A stretch of DNA of 5,810 nt, taken from assembly GCA_902792495.1 (NCBI GenBank), contig CADBAC010000231.1, forward strand, positions 1 through 5,810. The letters run 5' to 3'. The position numbers and the translations under genes are program-made. Below the pieces are notes generated by a model. It was not told the DNA's origin. It ran no database searches and was given only the letters and a program-made list of their open reading frames with translations. Each line of letters starts with the position of its first letter. The stretch's first letter is position 1. Positions 1 to 5,649 of this stretch are shown in pieces. The stretch is from Ruminococcus flavefaciens. Lineage in GTDB: Bacteria; Bacillota; Clostridia; Oscillospirales; Ruminococcaceae.

Positions 1-400
1 TGTGTTCATCCGCATTCTTTCGAGAGCACTCGTCATGGGCGGACTTGCTATGGAGATAGCAGGCTCATCACGTCCATGCAGCGGCAGTGAGCATCTTTTT
101 GCCCACGCCATTGAGGAGTATTACCCCACTGTGAAGATATCCCACGGCCTTGCAGTTGCACTGGGAACTATCCCTGCCTGCATTTTCCAGGGACAGTCTC
201 CCGACGGACTTCTCAGATTTTTCAAGACCTACGGCCTGAACATCGATCCGGGCGCATACGGCATTACCGAGGAGATGTTCGATGATATGTGGCTGAAAGC
301 ACGTACAGTCAGAACGGGAAGGATAACCATTCTCGACGACATAAAGCACGACAGTGCACAGCTTAAAGAAATATACGATATGATGAAGGAGAGCAAATGA
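1..400 (+). CDS. sn-glycerol-1-phosphate dehydrogenase family protein (AraM/EgsA type), C-terminal part, 5' truncated by window edge
   Basis: This is the C-terminal ~132 residues of an iron/zinc-alcohol-dehydrogenase-like protein of the sn-glycerol-1-phosphate dehydrogenase family. Family members reduce dihydroxyacetone phosphate to glycerol 1-phosphate with NAD(P)H and use a divalent metal (Zn in archaea, Ni in Bacillus AraM). Visible in the sequence is the family signature GSSRPCSGSEH (visible residues 21-31), with the first metal-ligand histidine at H31. It is followed by a second HG motif (H48) supplying the other histidine ligand; the upstream aspartate ligand and the Rossmann domain lie outside the window. 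Full-length relatives are ~350-400 residues, so roughly 60% is missing. The reading frame is open to the left edge, so the GTG at position 2 is an internal codon, not a start. The stop overlaps the next gene's ATG (ATGA), so the two are probably translationally coupled. Assignment to the family is firm; the physiological pathway (arabinose operon, lipid or cell-surface glycerol phosphate) cannot be told from this fragment. Confidence 0.85.
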   Translation, partial: VFIRILSRALVMGGLAMEIAGSSRPCSGSEHLFAHAIEEYYPTVKISHGLAVALGTIPACIFQGQSPDGLLRFFKTYGLNIDPGAYGITEEMFDDMWLKARTVRTGRITILDDIKHDSAQLKEIYDMMKESK

Positions 401-1026
401 AAACAGGACTGATTTTTGATATGGACGGCACACTCTGGGATTCCTCAGCATATGTGGCAGCCGCATGGAACGAGAAAATAAAGGAACTGGGCTACGATCT
501 GAAAGAGATCACAAAGCAGGATATCATGGGCATTATGGGACTTACCATGGACAAGATAGCGGATATCCTTCTGGCTGATGTACCGAAAGAGGAACGCTAC
601 GATCTCCTTGACAAGTGCGGCGGAAACGAAAACGACTATCTCCGCAAGCACGGTGCAGATCTCTATCCCGACCTTGAAAAGACACTTATCCGCCTTAAAG
701 AGAAGTATCCGCTTTACATCGTAAGCAACTGTCAGAGCGGATATATCGAGTCTTTTCTTGAGTATTACGGCTTCGGCAAGTATTTCGAGGATATTGAGTG
801 CTACGGCAATAATCTGAAACCCAAGGCAGACAACATCGCTCTTATCGCAGAGCGCAACGGCCTTGATAAGTCATGGTATATCGGCGATATCCAGGGCGAC
901 CACGATGCCGCTGTCAAGGCAGGTTCGGGCTTCATCCATGCTGCTTACGGTTTCGGTACTATCGAACAGGACGTACCGAAGATAGAGAAGTTCAGTGATC
1001 TTCCCGAACTTCTTGAAAAAATATAG
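397..1026 (+). CDS. HAD-superfamily hydrolase, phosphoglycolate phosphatase-like (C1 cap)
   Basis: A complete 209-residue cytosolic phosphatase of the haloacid dehalogenase superfamily. All four motifs are visible. Motif I is DMDGT, with nucleophile D8 and acid/base D10. Motif II is VSN with S110-N111. Motif III is a lysine in LKPK (K141 or K143). Motif IV is GDIQGD, with Mg-binding D164 and D168. The segment between motif I and motif II (about residues 15-90) is helical-looking and fits a C1 cap, as in Gph/PGP-type enzymes. The length is normal for that subgroup (~210-225). The start is set by an AAGGAG Shine-Dalgarno at 386-391, 5 nt before the ATG, lying inside the end of the upstream gene. 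The ATGA overlap with the glycerol-1-phosphate dehydrogenase gene suggests a shared substrate pathway, possibly glycerol phosphate or a sugar phosphate. The substrate is inferred only; HAD specificity cannot be read from motifs. A rho-independent terminator follows directly. Confidence 0.88.
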   Translation: MKTGLIFDMDGTLWDSSAYVAAAWNEKIKELGYDLKEITKQDIMGIMGLTMDKIADILLADVPKEERYDLLDKCGGNENDYLRKHGADLYPDLEKTLIRLKEKYPLYIVSNCQSGYIESFLEYYGFGKYFEDIECYGNNLKPKADNIALIAERNGLDKSWYIGDIQGDHDAAVKAGSGFIHAAYGFGTIEQDVPKIEKFSDLPELLEKI

Positions 1027-1035
1027 ATCCTATTT

Positions 1036-1076
1036 ACGGGGCAGACCTTTCATCAGAATGGTCTGTCCCTGTTTTT
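1036..1076 (+). terminator. Rho-independent terminator after the HAD gene
   Basis: Ten base pairs form between GGGGCAGACC (1038-1047) and GGTCTGTCCC (1060-1069), with one G-U pair and a 12-nt loop. The sequence TGTTTTTA follows. The left arm begins 11 nt after the HAD stop codon. This ends the plus-strand operon. The stem is also able to form on the minus strand, but there it lacks a comparable T tract. Confidence 0.8.
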
Positions 1077-1095
1077 ATGGTATCTGAAATAGAAA

Positions 1096-1125
1096 GAGGG
1101 AACCCCTTTTTTAAGAGATTCCCTC
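1096..1125 (-). terminator. Probable terminator of the convergent dockerin-protein gene
   Basis: GAGGGAA (1096-1102) and TTCCCTC (1119-1125) form a 7-bp stem around a 16-nt loop. Read on the minus strand, the stem is followed by TTTCTATTT, a modest U-rich tail, about 45 nt beyond the stop codon at 1169-1171. It lies between two convergent genes and so most likely terminates the minus-strand transcript. The 30-nt sequence also resembles, with mismatches, the hairpin at 5744-5773 of the repeat at the right end of the window. Confidence 0.5.
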
Positions 1126-1168
1126 GATAATCAAGCATTATGTTCCGCAAACTTACAGGGACTGCCTT

Positions 1169-2347
1169 TTAATCCATGTTAGCTTCGGGATAGAGTTCCT
1201 TGACATAGTTTTCCAGTTCTTCGGCTGTAGTATCAGCATCTGCGATATAGAGATCGATCGAGTGATCGGGAATACCGCCGCTTACCTTGAACATACTTGT
1301 GCCGTGATTCTGAGTCCACCATGTATACTTGGGGTCAAATGTTTCTACGTTTCTGATAAGGCTGAGAGCATGGAAGTTTTTCTCAGCGGCACTATCGCTG
1401 TCGATCTCGGCAGTGTAGCCGCCGTCAGTGAGGACGAAAGGTTCACCCGACTTTACTTCTGCAAAGAGGTTGTTGTCCATATCGTAGATCTTGACACCTA
1501 TGCCGTCAACTTCCTTGTTATTGGAGATATTGTGGACTTTTACAGTCACTTCTTCTGCTTTTTCTTCGGGGATGAGCGGAATTGTTATTTCATTTGTGGC
1601 ATTGGTGATATTATATGAGCTGATAGTCACTTCATCGGGAGCGATATAGCCTTCGGGCACCTTGTTGACTATGACTTTGTATGCATTGTCGCCTGCACGG
1701 TAGAGTGAGTCGATAGTGATGATATCATCGGCATTTGTAACTACATCTGCGATCTTCTTTGCATAAGCATCGGGAGCCTCGATAACTGTCAGTTCAGCGC
1801 CTTCTACCAGTTCATATGTATCGGCATCGAAGCAGTTGATAGTGATCTTGTTTGAGAAATTGTCTATCGGGCCGAAGTCGAAGAATACGTCCTTGTCGGG
1901 CTTGCCGTCCTTGACAGTGATATCTATTCCCTTTGACTGGTCGGTGAATGTCTCGTCAGGATAAACATCAGCCAGATACTTAGCGAAATCGCTGTCAAGA
2001 TCAAGGAATGTGAGCGGATAATCAGTGTCTCTCTTCAGGTCGATGTGGTAATCGCCGTCAGGGAGTGCGAAATCGTTTGCACGGATATTCTGATAGAATA
2101 TCTCGCCGTCCTTGCTTGTTACCGTGAACATACCGTGTGAGGATTCACTGTCGCCTTTAGTCCAGTCGAAGCAGCCTGCATCGATATTCAGTTCAGCGTC
2201 ATCACTGAGAAGTCTTACGGTGAGATCCTTTGTATCGGAATCCTGATCGCTCCCATTATTAGAATCTTGAAAAGAATAGCGACAATTGCGGCAAATCCAT
2301 GTTAAAGGGCCTACCTGTGCGCTATAATTATTCAATTTTATATCCAT
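1169..2347 (-). CDS. Downstream frame of a split secreted dockerin protein; repeated beta-sandwich-like domains
   Basis: An open frame of 392 codons, acidic, with no signal peptide or membrane segment. I do not recognise a catalytic domain. Three successive units can be seen: about residues 41-158; about 167-258, with the pattern ITINCFDADTYELVEGAELTV and later VPEGYIAPDEVTI; and about 265-370, with VTVKVHNISNNKEVDGIGVKI. The second and third look like CNA-B/SpaA or carboxypeptidase-regulatory-like beta-sandwiches, which are usual in extracellular proteins. The second unit matches the pattern at the end of the upstream frame (LNINVADMMTGELLEGADITI). This supports the two frames being one gene. 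The ATG at 2345-2347 has no convincing Shine-Dalgarno upstream, and the frame is open only back to a stop at 2375-2377. The first ~38 residues, including WICRNC, have AT-rich codons (TTA, TTG, TTT, CAA, GGG) and do not look like the rest of the protein. The most likely reading is the C-terminal part of a frameshifted gene; independent translation is less likely. Confidence 0.6.
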   Translation of the reverse strand: MDIKLNNYSAQVGPLTWICRNCRYSFQDSNNGSDQDSDTKDLTVRLLSDDAELNIDAGCFDWTKGDSESSHGMFTVTSKDGEIFYQNIRANDFALPDGDYHIDLKRDTDYPLTFLDLDSDFAKYLADVYPDETFTDQSKGIDITVKDGKPDKDVFFDFGPIDNFSNKITINCFDADTYELVEGAELTVIEAPDAYAKKIADVVTNADDIITIDSLYRAGDNAYKVIVNKVPEGYIAPDEVTISSYNITNATNEITIPLIPEEKAEEVTVKVHNISNNKEVDGIGVKIYDMDNNLFAEVKSGEPFVLTDGGYTAEIDSDSAAEKNFHALSLIRNVETFDPKYTWWTQNHGTSMFKVSGGIPDHSIDLYIADADTTAEELENYVKELYPEANMD

Positions 2348-2823
2348 ATTTCTCTGAGTCCGTGGATAGTGATCTCATCCTCGGGATCGAAGTGGAAGCT
2401 GCCCAGCGGGAATGAAGACTGACCGATAACACCTGAAATGGTAATGTCAGCACCTTCAAGAAGTTCGCCTGTCATCATGTCGGCAACGTTGATATTAAGT
2501 GTACCGCCGACAGGTGGCTTTTCACCGAGAAGCTGTCTTCTCAGGTAGATGAGGTCGAAAACGTCGATAGTGCCGTCCTCAGCGATATCGGCATTTTTCC
2601 AGTTGCCCAGATCGCCGTTTTCAGCCAGCAGGAACTTGTTCAGCTGCACTGCATCAGCCAGGCCGACAGAGCCGTCGAAGTTGACATCACCGAAAAGTGT
2701 GAGAATATCGGGATTCTCAAGCACATATTCCTCAGCAGAAGCTGATGGGATCTGTGCGCCGAGTGCGACTGCACTTGTGAGAAGTGCGGTCAGAAGAGCC
2801 TTTGCCTTTCTGAAGTTGTTCAT
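2338..2823 (-). CDS. Secreted protein with N-terminal type I dockerin; probably the N-terminal part of a frameshifted gene
   Basis: 161 codons with a clear Sec signal peptide: basic N-terminus (NNFRKAK), hydrophobic core ~8-22, likely cleavage after ASA at residue 30. A type I dockerin follows. The first Ca-binding loop has D46, N48, D50, S52 and D57 and is followed by a helix to ~66. The second loop has D79, D83, T85 and D90, with A81 in the usual Asn/Asp position, and a helix ending in RRQLL (95-99). Known dockerins bind cohesins on scaffoldins or the cell surface, so this protein is probably exported and docked. From residue ~106 a beta-sandwich-like domain begins (LNINVADMMTGELLEGADITI), but the frame stops at residue 161 in mid-domain, after ITIHGL. 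The downstream frame overlaps by 10 nt and continues with similar domains. The start is set by AGGAGGT (plus-strand 2831-2837), 7 nt before the ATG. A dockerin at the N-terminus, before the other domains, is less usual than a C-terminal one. The cargo's function is unknown. Confidence 0.8.
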   Translation of the reverse strand: MNNFRKAKALLTALLTSAVALGAQIPSASAEEYVLENPDILTLFGDVNFDGSVGLADAVQLNKFLLAENGDLGNWKNADIAEDGTIDVFDLIYLRRQLLGEKPPVGGTLNINVADMMTGELLEGADITISGVIGQSSFPLGSFHFDPEDEITIHGLREIWI

Positions 2824-2858
2824 TGTTGTTACCTCCTGTATATATTTTGGATGTATTC

Positions 2859-2926
2859 AAGTGTTCCCCCTCTCTTATTACTTCCGAATAAACACCTGAT
2901 ACCAGGAGTAATAAAAGAAAACACTT
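2859..2926 (-). promoter_or_regulatory. Nested stem-loop in the 5' leader of the dockerin gene
   Basis: Three nested helices are visible. The outer arms are AACACTT (2920-2926) and AAGTGTT (2859-2865), 7 bp. The middle arms are AGTAATAAAAGA (2907-2918) and TCTCTTATTACT (2871-2882), 12 bp counting one G-U pair in the RNA. The tip is CCTG/CAGG (2895-2898 and 2903-2906) with a 4-nt loop. The structure would start a few nucleotides after the predicted transcription start (~2930) and ends 21 nt before the Shine-Dalgarno, leaving it free. No U tract follows, so it is not a simple terminator. It could be an mRNA-stabilising 5' stem or a regulatory leader; I do not recognise a riboswitch class. Confidence 0.5.
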
Positions 2927-2936
2927 TCATACCGTA

Positions 2937-2965
2937 AATATAACATAATATATAAAGAATGTCAA
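2937..2965 (-). promoter_or_regulatory. Sigma-A promoter of the dockerin gene
   Basis: On the minus strand a perfect -35 TTGACA (plus 2960-2965) and a -10 TATATT (plus 2937-2942) are separated by exactly 17 bp of AT-rich sequence. Transcription would start near 2930, giving a leader of about 105 nt before the ATG at 2823. The promoter lies in the gap between the kinase gene end and the dockerin gene, so the dockerin gene is transcribed separately from the two-component operon. Confidence 0.78.
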
Positions 2966-3074
2966 CATATTTGGTGTAAATATACAAAACTTTGTTTAGT
3001 TGTACTAATTTATAATCTGCTCATTGTGCATTATTCAAGAAAGTAAAGGCTCATTTTTGTAAGAATATTGCCTA

Positions 3075-4856
3075 TCAGCGTATCGAAGCGGTGAATTCCG
3101 AGTCGGTGCAGTCAAGTTCGAGGACGTATCCGCAGGCATTCAGTGAACGCTCTGCGATCGAAAGGCCAAGGCCGCTTCCGCTGCGTCCGCTTCTGTTTTT
3201 GTCGCCACGGACGAATGGCTTTGTCAGGTCGTGAGTGTCGGTCTTTTCCGAAACGGAGTTGGTTATTTTAAACTTTCCATTGTTCATATCTATCTTTATT
3301 TCGCCGTCATTCCGGGTATACTTCACCGCATTTGACACCAGATTCTCCACAGCGGAGGTCATCATGTCCCTGTCGGTGTTCACTTTCATATTGCCGCTTA
3401 TGGCGGATTCTATCCCTCTCTCGTCCAGCTGAACGCTGTATTTTCCGAGGGCGGCCTCTGCAAGTTCACGCATATCGAATCCGGACTTGTTCAGCTTCTG
3501 CATATTGCCCGAGTTGAGTTCAAGGGTCTTGCTTATCATCGAGTCGGTGTAAGCCACGTTGTCGAGAATGGAGCGGAGATATTTCTGCTGTTTTTCGTCC
3601 TTTGCAGATTCCATGAGATTTTCCGCATAGCCGCCTATTGCCGCAAGGGGAGTTTTCAGGTCGTGGGCGAGATTGTTTGTCAGGTCACGCTGATAGTCCT
3701 CGAAAGCATAGTCAGCCTTGTTCATGACATTTTTACGCCAGCTGTAGAGGAGTGCGATGAACAGCAGAAATGCTGTGAATGCTCCTACCATAGCGGCATA
3801 GGCTTTTTGGTTAAGCGGATTCCATATACCGACGGCAAATACAGTGCAAAGAATACATTCCTCATCATTGTATGTATAGTTGGTAGTCATATAATATACC
3901 CTGCCGCCGCCCTTGTTTGCAAGCTCGGGGAAATTCCTGTAGTCGTACATTCCCGAGTATGCATCTGTTGTATGCGATGTAACATCATTTTTTACTGCAT
4001 TCCAGTATTCATCATATACATCAGGCTCTGTTCCCTGAAAATTCGGAAGCATTACCATAGGATATATTCTTGATTCTCCGGCAGCGTAGGAATGAAGCTG
4101 TACAAGTTCATATCCCTCAATATCAGCATTTATCGTGAATTCTTCTGTTTTGTACACCTCAATTTCTGTAAGTGCACTTTTAGGAGTTATTGCTTTTGTG
4201 TATTCGGCGGTCACTTCATGCGGTATGAACAGATGTTCAGCCTTGTTGACGTATGCACTTCTGAGTATGAAATTGACATATTTATCAGAATCTTCATCTT
4301 CCGATAGTGCCATGAAATGATTCATATAAAAGAATTTATCGTAAAACTCTTTCAGTTCGGGAAGATCAAATTTTTCTTCCTTGCATACATACCAGCCGTT
4401 TTCGGGATGTTTCTCATCTTTTTCGTTTTTTTCAAAGCTAATTGCAGCCATGAATCTGCGTCTGCTTGAGGCTATTTCGTTTCCGTCCTTGTCAAGAAGT
4501 ACGGATATAGCCGCACTGTAACTGTCTCCGCCTATCAGGTTATACGAATCGACGTAGAAAACAGGTTCGCCAAGCAAAAAATATGTATATGGGGGAAGTG
4601 CCGCATCTGCTGCATTGTGATTGCCATTGCGTGAATATATATTCATTGTCTGCATGAGATTTGAATGAGTTCTTGCAATTTCCCTGTCTGCCTTTTCGTT
4701 AATATACATTTCTATAAAGTAGAACGAGAAATAGGCAAATAAAGCTGATACTGCAAGCATAACAGCCGCCGCTTTTGAGAATATCCGCAGAAAAGTAGTT
4801 CTTTTCCTGCGCTTGTCCAGAATAAGTAATTTGCGTATTTTAGGATTTTTTATCAT
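3075..4856 (-). CDS. Membrane-bound sensor histidine kinase with large extracytoplasmic domain
   Basis: A 593-residue two-component sensor kinase. A basic N-terminus (KRRKR, 15-19) precedes TM1 (~29-50). An extracytoplasmic region of ~300 residues (~51-350) follows that I cannot assign to a known sensor family. TM2 is at ~353-372, followed by SWRKN on the cytosolic side. The HisKA domain has phospho-acceptor H398 in NNLAHDLKTPLAAI. The ATPase domain shows the N box with N505 and N509 (ENLVSNAVKYT), an F box (KPFVRGD, ~547-552) and the G2 box GSGLGLSIAE (~560-569). The usual G1-box D-x-G is replaced by ITNSVSEKTD (~531-540), a variant seen in some Firmicute kinases. No separate HAMP domain is evident in the ~18 residues between TM2 and the HisKA helix. 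The start has an AAAGGGGTG Shine-Dalgarno (plus 4862-4870). The gene begins 21 nt after the response regulator stop, so they form one operon. The stimulus is unknown. Confidence 0.9.
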   Translation of the reverse strand: MIKNPKIRKLLILDKRRKRTTFLRIFSKAAAVMLAVSALFAYFSFYFIEMYINEKADREIARTHSNLMQTMNIYSRNGNHNAADAALPPYTYFLLGEPVFYVDSYNLIGGDSYSAAISVLLDKDGNEIASSRRRFMAAISFEKNEKDEKHPENGWYVCKEEKFDLPELKEFYDKFFYMNHFMALSEDEDSDKYVNFILRSAYVNKAEHLFIPHEVTAEYTKAITPKSALTEIEVYKTEEFTINADIEGYELVQLHSYAAGESRIYPMVMLPNFQGTEPDVYDEYWNAVKNDVTSHTTDAYSGMYDYRNFPELANKGGGRVYYMTTNYTYNDEECILCTVFAVGIWNPLNQKAYAAMVGAFTAFLLFIALLYSWRKNVMNKADYAFEDYQRDLTNNLAHDLKTPLAAIGGYAENLMESAKDEKQQKYLRSILDNVAYTDSMISKTLELNSGNMQKLNKSGFDMRELAEAALGKYSVQLDERGIESAISGNMKVNTDRDMMTSAVENLVSNAVKYTRNDGEIKIDMNNGKFKITNSVSEKTDTHDLTKPFVRGDKNRSGRSGSGLGLSIAERSLNACGYVLELDCTDSEFTASIR

Positions 4857-4877
4857 AAAAACACCCCTTTATCAGTT

Positions 4878-5549
4878 TCATTCAGAAAGACGGTATCCAC
4901 GGCCTACGACGGTCTTTATCTGCTTTCCTGCACTTCCGAGGGCTTTGCGAAGCTTTTTGATGTGGCTGTCAACAACTCTGTCGCTGCCGAAATAATCGTA
5001 GCCCCAAACCCTGTTGAGAATGGTGTCACGGTCGATGGTCCAGTCCTGATGCTCCATCAGATAGCGGAGAATAGCGAATTCCTTTGGCGGAAGCTCTATT
5101 TCCTTTCCGTCGGTGAAACAGCACAGCATTCGTGTGTCAAGCCTGATAGCGCCGCATTCAAGGACAGTCTGACCGCTCAGCTTGTCGGCACGTTTCATCA
5201 TCGCCTCGCACTTCATGTACAGCACCGACAGCAGAAACGGCTTTACGATATAGTCGTCACAGCCCAGGTCGTAGCCGAAGATCATGTCATCCTCACGGCC
5301 TCTTGCGGTGATGAATATAACGGGAATGTCGCTTCTCTTGCGGATACTGCGGCATATAGTGAAGCCGTCAGCATTCGGAAGCATGATGTCCAGCAGTACA
5401 AGCCCGTAGCTTTCGAGTCCCTCATCGATAATCCCGAGAGCATCTCCGCCATCGTTTACGGCAGTTACAGCCGTGCCCTTTGTGTTGAAATAATCGGTAA
5501 TGACCTCGCAGATATCGTGGTCGTCTTCAATAAGAAGTATGTCTTTCAT
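4878..5549 (-). CDS. OmpR/PhoB-family two-component response regulator
   Basis: A 223-residue DNA-binding response regulator of standard length. The receiver domain (~1-117) has the acidic pair D9/D10, phospho-acceptor D54 in LLDIMLP, T81 in FITAR, and K103-P104. The C-terminal winged-helix domain (~128-222) has the family pattern LPPKEFAILRYLM, then the recognition helix in RVVDSHIKKLRKAL (191-204) and the wing ending VVGRGYRL. It should be phosphorylated by the kinase encoded 21 nt downstream and act as a transcription factor. An AAGGGAG Shine-Dalgarno (plus 5559-5565) sits 9 nt before the ATG, and an extended -10 promoter with a tandem 11-bp repeat lies just upstream, suggesting autoregulation. 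Targets other than its own operon are not evident; I saw no matching repeat ahead of the dockerin gene. Confidence 0.93.
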   Translation of the reverse strand: MKDILLIEDDHDICEVITDYFNTKGTAVTAVNDGGDALGIIDEGLESYGLVLLDIMLPNADGFTICRSIRKRSDIPVIFITARGREDDMIFGYDLGCDDYIVKPFLLSVLYMKCEAMMKRADKLSGQTVLECGAIRLDTRMLCCFTDGKEIELPPKEFAILRYLMEHQDWTIDRDTILNRVWGYDYFGSDRVVDSHIKKLRKALGSAGKQIKTVVGRGYRLSE

Positions 5550-5579
5550 AAGTGAGCGCTCCCTTGTGTTTATGATTGT

Positions 5580-5588
5580 ATTATAACA
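5580..5588 (-). promoter_or_regulatory. Extended -10 promoter of the two-component operon
   Basis: The minus strand reads TGTTATAAT, a perfect -10 hexamer (plus 5580-5585) with the TG extension at plus 5587-5588. The hexamer 17 bp upstream (ACACAA) is a poor -35, typical of an activator-dependent or extended -10 promoter. Transcription would start near 5573, giving a leader of about 24 nt. Confidence 0.6.
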
Positions 5589-5593
5589 GTGCC

Positions 5594-5615
5594 GTGTGTC
5601 CTTTGTGTGCCCTTT
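5594..5615 (-). promoter_or_regulatory. Tandem 11-bp direct repeat, candidate response-regulator binding site
   Basis: On the minus strand AAAGGGCACAC (plus 5605-5615) is followed directly by AAAGGACACAC (plus 5594-5604), identical at 10 of 11 positions. OmpR/PhoB-family regulators are known to bind direct repeats with 11-bp periodicity that overlap or replace the -35 element. This pair occupies about -21 to -42 relative to the predicted start of the operon encoding such a regulator. Autoregulation is inferred. Confidence 0.5.
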
Positions 5616-5649
5616 CAGCGCCTTGTCTGTGACTAAAATCGCCGCCTTT

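Noticed and set aside
68..466. Minus-strand open frame of 132 codons
   Set aside because: Antisense to the glycerol-1-phosphate dehydrogenase and HAD genes, both of which have clear family motifs.
2224..2300. Hydrophobic stretch in the upstream gene's frame beyond its stop (starting HGFAAIVAILFK)
   Set aside because: It looks like a membrane helix but is preceded by several stops, has no start signal and ends shortly after; probably chance in AT-rich sequence.
2285..2347. Zinc-ribbon reading of WICRNC at the start of the downstream frame
   Set aside because: Only one CxxC pair is present and there is no second pair nearby. The segment is compositionally odd and probably not native coding sequence.
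3047..3073. Possible terminator after the histidine kinase
   Set aside because: Only a 4-bp AGGC/GCCT stem with weak inner pairing precedes TTACTTTCTT; too weak to call as a terminator.
4962..5555. Plus-strand open frame of 197 codons
   Set aside because: It lies antisense to the response regulator, whose motifs and Shine-Dalgarno are unambiguous. The frame has no recognisable domain and is a codon-bias shadow.
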